Counted from the stretch's first letter, positions 8,799 to 18,092 are shown. The stretch: 45,389 nucleotides of DNA from DTU032 sp964346175 (GCA_964346175.1 CAYFTG010000012.1:1-45389), one strand, 5' to 3'. Made by a program: numbers and translations. Notes: generated by a model not told the origin, from the sequence alone.

Positions 8799-9365
8799 CT
8801 AAGGATTGGGATTTTCGCCGCCGGAACCGCTGAAAAAGGGACTGGTGTAAAGGGGATCGCTTTTGTCTCCAGCCGCATCCGGATCCAAAGCTCCTTGGCC
8901 CATATCGCTGCTACCTTCGACTATTGTTATATCGTCCTCAGTTAAGCGTAGGCTGAGTGCACCGTCAACTTTCTTCCACAAAGTAACCAGACCGTCTCGA
9001 CCCGGGAATTGATCGGAATACCAGCTATCAAGATCGCCGGAAGTCTTACCTGAGAAAATTGATTTACTGTCGATTTCCGGGAATTGTGCTAAAGCTCTGT
9101 TTTCGCGAGTAGAAATTTCTTTGTCCGGGATTAAGAAAACCATTATTCCCAGCAAGACCAGAGCCACCAGAAAGCTGGCGTAAATAATTAAGCTATTCAG
9201 GTGAGTAGTCCGGTTTTGATACACTCTTTCCACTGAACGTCGAGCGGGTTCTCTTGTCCGCTTTGTTTCAGGGTTTTGCATACGCTGAACTGATGCGCTT
9301 GTCAGACGTGGCGACCTGATGCCGGTAATAGTTGTTTTTTTGTTTTCATAATCAGTAGTAGTCAT
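8799..9365 (-). CDS. Short DHHW/AlgJ-like N-terminal protein, likely partner of the acyltransferase
   Basis: Product of 188 residues: a basic, disordered N-terminal 55 residues, one membrane helix at about 60-82, then the start region typical of DHHW/AlgJ/DltD-type acyltransferase partners (STRENRALAQFP, SGDLDSWYSDQFPGRD). Proteins of this kind normally run to some 350-400 residues and carry a catalytic SGNH-like domain. Here the protein stops soon after the first region with a Gly/Pro/Asn-rich end, and no catalytic residues are present. Its ribosome site TAGGAG overlaps the stop of the upstream MBOAT gene, so the two are coupled. It may be a truncated gene or a non-catalytic anchor. Confidence 0.72.
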   Translation of the reverse strand: MTTTDYENKKTTITGIRSPRLTSASVQRMQNPETKRTREPARRSVERVYQNRTTHLNSLIIYASFLVALVLLGIMVFLIPDKEISTRENRALAQFPEIDSKSIFSGKTSGDLDSWYSDQFPGRDGLVTLWKKVDGALSLRLTEDDITIVEGSSDMGQGALDPDAAGDKSDPLYTSPFFSGSGGENPNP

Positions 9366-9373
9366 TTGAACTC

Positions 9374-10540
9374 CTAGAAACGGAAATAAAGGAAGGGGTT
9401 AAAGCCCGACGCCACGATTGACATGGTACAAAAGAATAATATTGCAAGGTAAGCGATGGAACTGCTGATACCAAAAAGCGGTTCTTTGCTCTTCAAATCT
9501 TTCATGAGACGTTGCACAGGCTTCTTGCTTCGCAGCCACGGTAGAAGCGGCATAGCGAATACGAAGGCGATTACTATAAAGACGATGTGATTCTGCAATA
9601 GGACCACGCCGCGATTGGTCACAAAATCACTACGCACTTGGAACATCCGCTGTAGAAGTGTTCCTATATCCGACATGGATTCCATTTTGAAGAAGACCCA
9701 GCCCAGAATGAAGCTCATCCAAGTGTAAACGTGCCCAAAGATTGCGGGTAGCTTTTCCAGTAAACGCAAAAGGAACAACTTCTCAATGGCCAAAAGGACA
9801 AAGTAATAAATTCCCCATAGGACAAAATTCCAAGCTGCACCATGCCACAGTCCGGTGAGTGACCAGACGATGAACATGTTCAAAATCTGACGCTTCAGAC
9901 CTAGACGGTTACCACCTAGTGGGATATATACGTAATCGCGAAAAAAGGTGCTTAGGGATATATGCCAACGCCGCCAGAAGTCAGTTACGCTTCTTGCAAC
10001 ATAAGGATGCTTGAAGTTCTCTTTAAAGCGGAAGCCGAACATGTGTCCAAGTCCAATCGCCATGTCCGAGTAACCGGAGAAATCGAAATAAATCTGGATG
10101 GAGTAGGCAAGGATGCCTATCCAAGCTTCCAGCCCGTCTAGGCTAGCAAAACGTGTGGAGTCCAAAGTCAAAGTGACNNNNNNNNNNNNNNNNNNNNNNN
10201 NNNNNNNNNNNNNNNNNNNNNNNNNNNNNNNNNNNNNNNNNNNNNNNNNNNNNNNNNNNNNNNNNNNNNNNNNNNNNGAGAGGCAGAAAACAATTGCGGC
10301 AATGAGCCAGCTTCTTGCTGCAGCTTTGCTTTTGCAACGATTCATAAATAAACCGATCACCCAAGCACCTAAAGCAGTGCCGATCATTAAGAAAACCCAA
10401 ACAGGTTCGCCCCATGCGTAAAAGAAAAGAGAGAAGGCGAGCAAAATGAGATTTTGTGCTTTAACCGTACGTACTAGTCGTGTAGCAATAATGCACAACG
10501 GCAAAAAAGCATAAAGAAAAATCAAACTTGAAAAAACCAT
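9374..10540 (-). CDS. MBOAT family membrane O-acyltransferase (interrupted by assembly gap)
   Basis: AlgI/DltB-like protein that moves acyl groups, usually acetyl, across the membrane to decorate a surface polymer. Visible landmarks are the start MVFSSLIFLYAFLPL, the segment YSIQIYFDFSGYSDMAIGLG, FWRRWHISLSTFFRDYVYIP, and the catalytic histidine in TGLWHGAAWNF. The frame runs through 100 N (10178-10277). The part of the family that should contain the PLGISFFTF-like and FPQLIAGP-like segments is absent from both flanks, so the true gap is probably several hundred bases and the annotated length (388 codons against about 470-500) is not real. It has its own promoter and is followed by its short partner gene. 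Confidence 0.9.
   Translation of the reverse strand: MVFSSLIFLYAFLPLCIIATRLVRTVKAQNLILLAFSLFFYAWGEPVWVFLMIGTALGAWVIGLFMNRCKSKAAARSWLIAAIVFCLXXXXXXXXXXXXXXXXXXXXXXXXXXXXXXXXXXVTLTLDSTRFASLDGLEAWIGILAYSIQIYFDFSGYSDMAIGLGHMFGFRFKENFKHPYVARSVTDFWRRWHISLSTFFRDYVYIPLGGNRLGLKRQILNMFIVWSLTGLWHGAAWNFVLWGIYYFVLLAIEKLFLLRLLEKLPAIFGHVYTWMSFILGWVFFKMESMSDIGTLLQRMFQVRSDFVTNRGVVLLQNHIVFIVIAFVFAMPLLPWLRSKKPVQRLMKDLKSKEPLFGISSSIAYLAILFFCTMSIVASGFNPFLYFRF
10178..10277. other. Assembly gap (100 N)
   Basis: Exactly 100 consecutive N, the conventional placeholder for a scaffold gap of unknown size. It lies inside the MBOAT gene, and the missing family motifs suggest that more than 100 bases are lost. Confidence 0.97.
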
Positions 10541-10597
10541 AGATCTCCCTACAAGGGTCTCAGCCCAAGTGAATTTGAATTTAAGTAATCAAGCAAT

Positions 10598-10626
10598 ATC
10601 ATATTCCAACGTGATCAAAGTGACAA
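10598..10626 (-). promoter_or_regulatory. Sigma-70 type promoter for the acyltransferase operon
   Basis: On the minus strand TTGTCA (10621-10626) and TATGAT (10598-10603) are separated by 17 bases, about 58 bases upstream of the MBOAT start. The divergent polA gene begins at 10701; for it I see only a weak TATAAG at 10656-10661. Confidence 0.6.
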
Positions 10627-10700
10627 GCATAAACTGTGCATTTCAATTGTAGTAGTATAAGATTAATTAATTCATTTGCACTTAAGAATAGGAGCTATCC

Positions 10701-13322
10701 GTGCCAAACAAAGAACTTCTTTTATTAGTAGATACCAACAGTCTGATGAATCGCGCCTACTACGCGCTTGCTGGGCGCAGTAATATGAAAGCTCCTGACG
10801 GCACTCCCACAGGTGCTCTTTATCCTTTCCTTAACATGATCTTTCAATATTTGGACATGTATCAGCCGAAATATATGGCAGCTGCCTTCGATTTGCCCGG
10901 AGAGACTTTTCGTCATCGTGAATACAAAGAGTATAAGGCTGGCCGCAGACCCATGCCGGACGATCTCGCGTTGCAATTTCCTATCGCTAGAGACTTGCTG
11001 GACGCCTTGGGTTTTGTCACTGTAGCAGTAGAGGAATATGAGGCGGACGATATCATTGGTACTTTGGCGCGCGAAGGGGAAGAGGCAGATCTCGACGTAA
11101 TAATTCTGTCTGGAGACCGCGATCTGTTTCAACTGATTGGGCCTCGGACTTATGTGCAATTTCTTTCCTCTTCCAAATCCGGTCCGCAGTCTCAGCAAAT
11201 AACTGAGGAAAAATTGCTGGAAGACTATGGCGTGACGGCCGGGCAGTGGGTGGACGTAAAGGCTTTAATGGGTGATTCTTCAGATAATATTCCCGGCATC
11301 AAAGGAGTAGGGGAAAAGACCGCTCTCAAACTGATCCAAGAATATGGTAGTGCTGCTGAGGTTTTTAAACATCTAGACGAACAAAAAGGAGCACTGAGAA
11401 AGAATCTCGAAGCCGGCAGAAATGACGCAGTTACCTCTTATAAGCTCTGCCAGATTGAAAGAGAAGTTGAGATTCCGGAAAAGATGAACCCGCTACTTAA
11501 GTCAGGTCAGGAGTTCCGCGATAATAAGGTTTTGGCCGGCCTATTCCAGCAACTAGGTTTTCGTACTTATTTTGAACGCTTTCCGGAACTCCAGGAATAT
11601 CTGGGAGACGAGGCTCAAGCAGGACGTAAATTACTCGAAGAGGCTGAAAATCTACAAGAGTTTTTTTCAATTGAAGATTTGGTGAAATCCGCAGCGGAAG
11701 ATAAACTGATAGCTTTCTTCTTGCCGGACAATTCTCATGCAGGAGTCTTCTTGACAGAGACCGGCTTTTTATCTCTTAAGGAAATGGAACAGGCGGAGAA
11801 GATTTTGCAGTCAGAAGACATCATCTTTGTCACTTGGGATATCAAGCAACAGCTGCGTGAACAGAAGCATTTTTGCGGTCGAAGCAATATTTTTGACATA
11901 ATGGTTGCCTCTTATCTTTTACAGGAGGACGGGCGCAGCTCTGATTTTGATTACTTTATGCAGTCCGTACTCGGTGATGAATTTATGTCGGTGGGCTCTT
12001 ACGATGAATTACCTCTTTTGACTGACCAAGTAGCGCTCCGCAAGAGACAAGCTTACCAAATGCTCAAGGCCTATCCCCACTTGCAGCAAGCGATCAAAGA
12101 GCATGACCTGGACTACTTGGCAGATATTGAAATGAAACTGGCTCTTGTTCTGGCAACGATGGAAATTCGCGGAATTAAAGTGGACAAGGATATCTTGGAA
12201 CTCAATTCTTCCGGAATGTTGCAGGAAATGGAAGCAATTGAGAAGAGTGTTTTCGAGCTGGCAGGTCACGAATTTAATATCAATTCACCGCAACAACTGT
12301 CGCAGGTTCTCTTCGAAGAGCGCAAACTTCCCCCAGGCAAAAAAATTGCTTCCGGCTATAGTACCGCGGCGGATGAGCTGCAGCGTATATACCACTTGGA
12401 TCCGATAATTCCACTTATTTTGGAGTATCGTGAGCTCTCTAAACTGCGTGGTACATTTGTTGAAGGTCTGCTGAAAGAGATTAGTGATGATGGAAGAATT
12501 CATACCAATTTCAACCAGACGGTCACGACTACAGGTCGTTTGTCGAGCTCCAATCCTAACTTGCAGAATATACCGATTCGGACAGCGCGCGGGCGCGAGC
12601 TACGGAAGGTGTTTGTTGCGCCTCCGGGACGACTCCTAGTCGGAGCCGATTATTCCCAAATAGAGCTACGACTTGTAGCCCATCTTTCTCAAGACGAGGC
12701 TATGGTGGCAGCATTTAGAGCAAATGAGGACATACATAAACTCACAGCGGCTAGGCTCTTCCATAAAGATCTTGCTGAGGTCAACAGTGCTGAGCGCGAT
12801 GTGGCGAAGACTGTGAATTTCAGTATTACTTACGGCATCAGTGATTACGGTCTTTCTCGTGATCTGGGTATTTCCAGACAAGAGGCTGCCGGTTATATTC
12901 GCCGTTACCAAGAGCAGTATCCCAAAGTTATTGCCTGGCTGGACCAGCAGGCGGAGATCGGCAAAAAACAAGGTTACGTGGAGACACTTTTCCATCGTCG
13001 TCGCTATCTGCCCGAGCTCTCTTCGCAAAATTACAACGTCTATCAATTCGGTGTGCGTGCCGCGATGAATGCGCCGGTGCAGGGGACTGCTGCGGATCTG
13101 ATCAAGATAGCCATGGTACAGGCTGTGGACGAATTAAATCGCGCAGAGCTGGACGCATATATACTATTGCAGGTGCACGACGAATTGATTCTTGAGGTTT
13201 CGGAGCAGGATGCTGTGCATGCTGCCGGCATTTTGAAACAAGTGATGGAAGAAGCCATACAGCTGGATGTGCCCTTGGTCGCGGATACGAAGATCGGCCC
13301 TAATTGGGGAGAAATGGAGTAG
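10701..13322 (+). CDS. polA: DNA polymerase I
   Basis: Repair and Okazaki-fragment-processing polymerase, 873 residues. The N-terminal 5' nuclease domain (about 1-300) has LLLVDTNSLMNRAYYAL, EADDIIGTLA, LSGDRDLFQL and DSSDNIPGIKGVGEKTA. The middle region (about 310-480) corresponds to the 3'-5' exonuclease fold but lacks the DxE and following Asp residues, so proofreading is probably absent, as in many Gram-positive PolA. The polymerase domain has motif A DYSQIELR (Asp650), motif B with RDVAKTVNFSITYG and motif C VHDE (Asp827). The start is a GTG at 10701, with AGGAG at 10690-10694. coaE follows 10 bases after the stop and is probably co-transcribed. Confidence 0.97.
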   Translation: MPNKELLLLVDTNSLMNRAYYALAGRSNMKAPDGTPTGALYPFLNMIFQYLDMYQPKYMAAAFDLPGETFRHREYKEYKAGRRPMPDDLALQFPIARDLLDALGFVTVAVEEYEADDIIGTLAREGEEADLDVIILSGDRDLFQLIGPRTYVQFLSSSKSGPQSQQITEEKLLEDYGVTAGQWVDVKALMGDSSDNIPGIKGVGEKTALKLIQEYGSAAEVFKHLDEQKGALRKNLEAGRNDAVTSYKLCQIEREVEIPEKMNPLLKSGQEFRDNKVLAGLFQQLGFRTYFERFPELQEYLGDEAQAGRKLLEEAENLQEFFSIEDLVKSAAEDKLIAFFLPDNSHAGVFLTETGFLSLKEMEQAEKILQSEDIIFVTWDIKQQLREQKHFCGRSNIFDIMVASYLLQEDGRSSDFDYFMQSVLGDEFMSVGSYDELPLLTDQVALRKRQAYQMLKAYPHLQQAIKEHDLDYLADIEMKLALVLATMEIRGIKVDKDILELNSSGMLQEMEAIEKSVFELAGHEFNINSPQQLSQVLFEERKLPPGKKIASGYSTAADELQRIYHLDPIIPLILEYRELSKLRGTFVEGLLKEISDDGRIHTNFNQTVTTTGRLSSSNPNLQNIPIRTARGRELRKVFVAPPGRLLVGADYSQIELRLVAHLSQDEAMVAAFRANEDIHKLTAARLFHKDLAEVNSAERDVAKTVNFSITYGISDYGLSRDLGISRQEAAGYIRRYQEQYPKVIAWLDQQAEIGKKQGYVETLFHRRRYLPELSSQNYNVYQFGVRAAMNAPVQGTAADLIKIAMVQAVDELNRAELDAYILLQVHDELILEVSEQDAVHAAGILKQVMEEAIQLDVPLVADTKIGPNWGEME

Positions 13323-13332
13323 TAGGGGAAAG

Positions 13333-13950
13333 ATGTTTGTTTTAGGAATTACAGGTGGCATCGGAACCGGCAAGACGACTGTGGCATCCATCGTTAAAGC
13401 TGCCGGAGTACCGGTTTTAGATGCAGATCAGATCTCTCATGAATTGACCAGCAATCCCGGGCCAACACTGGATAAAGTTTTCGCTACCTTCGGTGAAGAA
13501 TTAAGAAATGAAGACTGCACGCTTGATCGCTCGAAAATGGCTGATTTAGTTTTTCAAAATAAAAGAGCTCTGGACCAGCTAGAGAGCATCATTCATGAAG
13601 ATGTTATGAATTATATTATGGCCGAGCTGGAGGAAGCTCGCAAAAACAAAGTTCGGGTCATTGCCTTGGATGTACCGATACCGGTCAAGCATGGTTTTCT
13701 GGATCAAGCTGATTTGGTCTGGGTCGTGACTTGTTCGGAGGAAAAACGGATTAACCGACTTATACGCCGCGGACTCAGTCGTGAGGATGCTGAAAGGCGG
13801 CTAGCTATACAGATGACGGACGCAGAGTATGAAGCTGTCGGCGATTATGTGATCAGCAATGACGGCAGCCTAGAAGAGCTTTTCAAGAAGGTGCGCGAGC
13901 AGTTGAAGTTTGAAGTGGAATCCAGAGGGATCAAACTGGCGGGTTTGTAA
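13333..13950 (+). CDS. coaE: Dephospho-CoA kinase
   Basis: Last step of coenzyme A synthesis: ATP-dependent phosphorylation of dephospho-CoA. The 205-residue product has the P-loop GITGGIGTGKTT at its start, the DADQISHEL substrate segment at about 30-38 and the lid region RLIRRGLSREDAERR. The ATG at 13333, after AGGGGAAAG, gives the normal family N-terminus; an in-frame start further upstream would overlap the polA end. The polA-coaE order is common in Bacillota. Confidence 0.95.
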   Translation: MFVLGITGGIGTGKTTVASIVKAAGVPVLDADQISHELTSNPGPTLDKVFATFGEELRNEDCTLDRSKMADLVFQNKRALDQLESIIHEDVMNYIMAELEEARKNKVRVIALDVPIPVKHGFLDQADLVWVVTCSEEKRINRLIRRGLSREDAERRLAIQMTDAEYEAVGDYVISNDGSLEELFKKVREQLKFEVESRGIKLAGL

Positions 13951-13974
13951 GCGGCTCTGCGGCAACTTATGCTC

Positions 13975-15066
13975 TTAGACATTAAAGAGGAAAAAGATGA
14001 CGTCTCCGTCGCGAACTTCGTAATTCTTGCCTTCTTTTCTAATCAGACCTTTATCCCTAGCAAGATGTAGCGAGCCTACTTCGGCCAGAGTGTCGTAGGA
14101 AATCACTTCTGCTGCTATAAAGCCGCGCTCGAAATCGCTGTGAATTACCCCTGCTGCCTGTACTGCTTTGAAATGCTTGGGAATGGCCCAAGCGCGGGCT
14201 TCAACTGCGGTGGCTGAGAGGAAGCTAATCAGGTTCAATGTCCTGTAGCCGGCTTTGATTAGGCGGTCGAGACCGCTTTTTTCCAAGCCAATGTCATTCA
14301 AGAATTCTTCCCGATCTTCAGGCGGCAACTCCCTTATCTCCGCTTCAATTTGCGCGCTGATTATTAACGTTTCAACATCGCTAGAGGAGAAGTGGTCCAA
14401 CAAAGCTTCTGAGTATTCATTGCCGTTAACGGCATCCTCTTCCGCCACATTAGCTACGACTAAGATGGGCTTGGCACTTAAGAGAAAGAATGTGCGCATT
14501 AGCTCTTCTTCGTTCTCGTCTTCAAAGGGGTAATCTCGGGCGGCTAGACCCTGATTTAGAAATGTGAGTAGTTTTTTTATAAAATCTAACTCAGCTATTG
14601 CCTTCAGATCACGGCTTTTGGCTATGCGCTCGAGCTTTTCACGGCGACGTTCCAGTAGTTCAATATCAGAGAGGATGAGTTCTAGCTCGACTACCTGCAG
14701 ATCGCGAACAGGATCCACGCTGCCTGAGACGTGGGAAATATTTTCATCGTCAAAACAGCGACAGACGTGTACGATGGCATCTACTTCGCGAATAGTGGCC
14801 AAGAACTTATTGCCCAGACCTTCGCCACGGCTAGCGCCTTTAACCAAACCTGCGATATCGATGAACTCAATCGTGGCTTCGGTGCTTTTGGCCGATTTAT
14901 TTAATTCTGCGAGGAGCTTCAGGCGCTCGTCCGGAACCGCGACAACGCCGACGTTAGGCTCGATTGTGGTGAAGGCATAGTTGGCTACTTCAGCACCGGC
15001 CAAGGTGATTGCATTAAATAGAGTGGATTTACCTACATTAGGTAATCCTACGATACCCAGCTTCAT
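13975..15066 (-). CDS. ychF: YchF/OLA1-type P-loop ATPase, downstream copy
   Basis: Translation-associated, ribosome-binding Obg-family NTPase that prefers ATP. 363 residues, the usual length. Landmarks are GLPNVGKSTLFNAI (G1), DIAGLVKGASRGEGLGNKFL (G3 area), the noncanonical NVAE in place of NKxD (G4), and the C-terminal TGS-like domain with AAGVIHSDFERGFIAAEV. The start is set at MKLGIVG (15066), with GGAG upstream; the frame extends 8 codons further without support. It lies 124 bases downstream of a second ychF of exactly the same length. This copy departs more from the usual C-terminal consensus (SATAVEARAW, ending FFLFNV). It converges with coaE. Confidence 0.95.
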   Translation of the reverse strand: MKLGIVGLPNVGKSTLFNAITLAGAEVANYAFTTIEPNVGVVAVPDERLKLLAELNKSAKSTEATIEFIDIAGLVKGASRGEGLGNKFLATIREVDAIVHVCRCFDDENISHVSGSVDPVRDLQVVELELILSDIELLERRREKLERIAKSRDLKAIAELDFIKKLLTFLNQGLAARDYPFEDENEEELMRTFFLLSAKPILVVANVAEEDAVNGNEYSEALLDHFSSSDVETLIISAQIEAEIRELPPEDREEFLNDIGLEKSGLDRLIKAGYRTLNLISFLSATAVEARAWAIPKHFKAVQAAGVIHSDFERGFIAAEVISYDTLAEVGSLHLARDKGLIRKEGKNYEVRDGDVIFFLFNV

Positions 15067-15190
15067 AAACAGACTCCAAAATCTATACAAGACAATGAGC
15101 TTCTGTTTGAATCATAACATAGAATGAATTTTGCTTGAGCTATGAGCCTATATGTCTGACGTCGCCGGGCGCTATAGACAGTTTGGGTGA

Positions 15191-16282
15191 CTAGACGTTA
15201 AAGCGGAAAAGAACTACGTCACCATCTTGGATTTCGTATTTTTTGCCTTCTTTGCGGACGTAGCCTTTTTCTTTAGCTTTTTGAAAAGAACCGAGTTCAG
15301 CAAGGATATCAAAAGGTACGACTTCAGCGGCTATGAATCCGCGTTCGAAATCGCTATGAATGACTCCGGCAGCTTGTGGTGCTTTAGCGCCTGCTGTGGT
15401 GGTCCAGGCACGAGTTTCGGTCGGGCCTGCTGTAAGGAAACTGATTAGTCCTAATGTCTTATAGCTGGCTCTGATCAAACGGTCGAGACCGCTTTCCTTT
15501 AAGCCGATCTCTTTCAGGAACGCTGCATGTTCTTCCGCTTGTAGTTCCTGTATTTCTGCCTCAATCTGGGCACTGATGCAGATTACTTCAATCTTATCTT
15601 TTGCGAAATAATCGCTCAATCTGCGAGAGTATTCATTACCGTCAGCTGCGTCTGCTTCCGCAACATTGGCCACGACAAGGATAGGTTTAGAAGTGAGCAA
15701 GAAAAGGTTTTTCATCATCTCTCTCTCTTCATCATTTTCCAAAATATACTCGCGGGCAGGCTGCTCTTGCTCAAGGAATGAGAGTAGTGACTTTACGAAT
15801 CTCAGCTCAGCCAAGAGTGCGGCATCATTGTTCTTAGATGTACGTTCAAGCTTTTCCATGCGACGTTCTAGTTGTTCAATATCGGATAAAATAAGCTCTA
15901 ATTCTACGGTCTCAAAATCTCGGATCGGATCAATACTGCCGACGACATGACTGATGTTTTCGTCTTCGAAGCAGCGGCAGACATGAATGATTGCATCAAC
16001 CTCGCGAATATTTGCCAGGAACTTATTGCCCAAACCTTCACCATGGCTGGCACCTTCCACCAAGCCGGCAATATCGAAAAATTCGATCGTTGCCTTCGTA
16101 ATCTTGGCCGAGTGTTCCTGTTTGGCTAATACTTCCAAACGCTCATCCGGCACACCGACTACACCGATATTAGGCTCTATGGTGCAAAAGGCATAGTTGG
16201 CAATTTCAGCGCCTGCCTTCGTTATAGCATTGAATAAAGTTGATTTTCCGACGTTCGGCAATCCTACGATTCCCAGTTTCAT
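15191..16282 (-). CDS. ychF: YchF/OLA1-type P-loop ATPase, upstream copy
   Basis: Second YchF, 363 residues, roughly 65-70 % identical by eye to its downstream neighbour. The same G1, G3 and G4 (NVAE) motifs are present. The C-terminal part (TAGPTETRAW, KAPQAAGVIHSDFERGF, ending VLFRFNV) is closer to the common bacterial YchF, so this may be the ancestral-type copy, while its G3 segment has the unusual DIAGLVEGASHGEG. The start is at 16282, with AGGAG seven bases upstream on the minus strand. Both copies look intact, and their divergence argues against a recent duplication or assembly repeat. Confidence 0.95.
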   Translation of the reverse strand: MKLGIVGLPNVGKSTLFNAITKAGAEIANYAFCTIEPNIGVVGVPDERLEVLAKQEHSAKITKATIEFFDIAGLVEGASHGEGLGNKFLANIREVDAIIHVCRCFEDENISHVVGSIDPIRDFETVELELILSDIEQLERRMEKLERTSKNNDAALLAELRFVKSLLSFLEQEQPAREYILENDEEREMMKNLFLLTSKPILVVANVAEADAADGNEYSRRLSDYFAKDKIEVICISAQIEAEIQELQAEEHAAFLKEIGLKESGLDRLIRASYKTLGLISFLTAGPTETRAWTTTAGAKAPQAAGVIHSDFERGFIAAEVVPFDILAELGSFQKAKEKGYVRKEGKKYEIQDGDVVLFRFNV

Positions 16283-16418
16283 AAATGTACTCCTAAATAA
16301 CAAATACGCCAAATTTATGCAAGGCGCCCGGAAGATAATATCACTTTCAACGAATCTCGTCATGAGCAAAATATAGATTGGTGAATATATTCAGCAATAA
16401 ACGAGAAGCCTTTCGAAA

Positions 16419-18092
16419 ATGAGTCAAATTGACGCCTACACGGCGACGCTGACAGAAATGTTCGCCCCTAAGGTTTCGAAAAAAGCCGACAATCAGAATA
16501 TGAAAAAATCCCGTTATTCAAAAATGACTACCTGCGCATTGGCCGGAATCGAAGGTGTTCCGATCGAAATTGAACTCTGTCTTATGGCGGGACTGCCCGC
16601 TTTTGATCTTGGCGGCAATTGTGATAGCACAGTTAAAGAATCCCGTGATCGTGTGCGAGCAGCGATAAGTAACAGTTTTTACGTTTTCCCGAAAGGAAAG
16701 GTGCTGGCCTCATACTCGCCGGCGGCTTTTCCGAAGAGCGGAACTGCCTTCGATTTGGCCTTAGCGTTGTCCGTGCTGGAGGCCTCCGGGCAAATCACTA
16801 GGCCACAGGGAGCTGCTGAGATAGCAGCCTTTGGTGAGCTTAGCCTCGATGGACGCGTGAATACGGTTCCCGGAATCCTCAACCGCTTACTTACTTTGGA
16901 AAAAGCCGGTATCAAAGAAGTAATCGGCCCACCTTGTGAATTTGATTGCAGTAAATACCTAAGCGACTGTACCTATTATGTTGTTTCAAATTTAACTGAG
17001 GCAGTAGAAATCTATTCGGGCATAGTGCCTGCTAAAAAGGTGAGCAAACAGAGACAGATCGAACTGCAAACGATAGATAAGCACAACAAGAACTATAATT
17101 CTTCAGTCTTGAATCGCCTAGCCGGTCAGGAAGCAGGTATTCGAGCTATAACGATCGCTGCTGCAGGTTGGCATCCCTTACTGCTCATGGGAGCTCCCGG
17201 TTGTGGCAAAACCAGTCTAGCTGCCGCTGTGGCAGAGATATTACCGCCTCTGTCTGACGAAGAAACCTTGGAGGTTCTTTTAGTGGAGCAGATTGCGGAT
17301 GTTGCCACACATCGTAAGAAACTGCAGGAGCGTCCTTTTCGTAGACCGCATCACACAATAACTGCCAGCGCCTTGCTAGGAGGAGGAGTGCCGCCTAAAT
17401 TAGGAGAATGCACTATGGCCCACTGCGGCGTATTGTTTTTGGATGAGTTGACGGAAGTCAAACCGAAAGCGCTGGATGTGCTTAGAGAACCGATGGAATT
17501 AAGGGAGATTCACCTCGCACGTTCTTCATGGAGAATTACGTATCCTGCGGATTTTCTTTTGATCGCTGCCTGCAATCCTTGTCGTTGTGGAGAACGTCTG
17601 GAAGCAGACGGTAATTGTCGTTGCTCCGAATATTCAGTCGAAAAACATCTCGACCGCATCAGCGGACCCTTGTATGATCGATTTGATTTGGTGTCGCAGC
17701 TGAACCGTGTGAAGGCTCCGACTTTGGAAGCTTCTTTGCAGCAAAACAATGAGTCGAGGGCAGTGAAGATTAAAGCGTCAGTGGAGTCGGCTTGGGAGAG
17801 GCAAAGGAGACGCTGTGAGCGTTTAGGAACGGACTTCTATTTCAACAGCCTGATACCGGCTGAAGAACTATTATCATTCATGCAGATGAGTGATGGCTGC
17901 CTCAAGTTTATCAGTGAATTAGCAGTCAAGATGTGTTTTTCCTTCAGAAGTTTCCACAGTGTCTTACGCGTTGCACGCACCATAGCCGACCTACGCTCAG
18001 CAGATGTAGTTACAGAGGAAGACTTAGCTTTGGCTTTGGATTATCGACTGGCTTTGCCCTCTATCATGTCAGAGAGGAGCGATACGGCTTGA
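16419..18092 (+). CDS. comM: ComM/YifB family Mg-chelatase-like AAA+ ATPase
   Basis: Hexameric helicase-like AAA+ protein; ComM promotes branch migration during natural transformation. 557 residues. The N-terminal ChlI-type domain (GIEGVPIEIELCLMAGLPAF, VKESRDRVRAAI) is followed by Walker A GAPGCGKTS, Walker B LFLDEL, FRRPHHTITASALLGGG, the cysteine cluster CNPCRCGE/CRC, and RISGPLYDRFDL. About 30 residues precede the usual family start; the in-frame ATGs at 16500 and 16524 are alternatives, and none of the three has a strong ribosome site. The stop overlaps the dprA start. The comM-dprA-topA order is typical of Bacillota. Confidence 0.93.
   Translation: MSQIDAYTATLTEMFAPKVSKKADNQNMKKSRYSKMTTCALAGIEGVPIEIELCLMAGLPAFDLGGNCDSTVKESRDRVRAAISNSFYVFPKGKVLASYSPAAFPKSGTAFDLALALSVLEASGQITRPQGAAEIAAFGELSLDGRVNTVPGILNRLLTLEKAGIKEVIGPPCEFDCSKYLSDCTYYVVSNLTEAVEIYSGIVPAKKVSKQRQIELQTIDKHNKNYNSSVLNRLAGQEAGIRAITIAAAGWHPLLLMGAPGCGKTSLAAAVAEILPPLSDEETLEVLLVEQIADVATHRKKLQERPFRRPHHTITASALLGGGVPPKLGECTMAHCGVLFLDELTEVKPKALDVLREPMELREIHLARSSWRITYPADFLLIAACNPCRCGERLEADGNCRCSEYSVEKHLDRISGPLYDRFDLVSQLNRVKAPTLEASLQQNNESRAVKIKASVESAWERQRRRCERLGTDFYFNSLIPAEELLSFMQMSDGCLKFISELAVKMCFSFRSFHSVLRVARTIADLRSADVVTEEDLALALDYRLALPSIMSERSDTA

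Noticed and set aside
10113..10421. Open frames on both strands through the N run
   Set aside because: They exist only because N codons cannot be stops.
13975..16282. Two ychF copies as a possible assembly duplication
   Set aside because: The copies differ at about a third of residues and have different intergenic sequence, so they are distinct genes.
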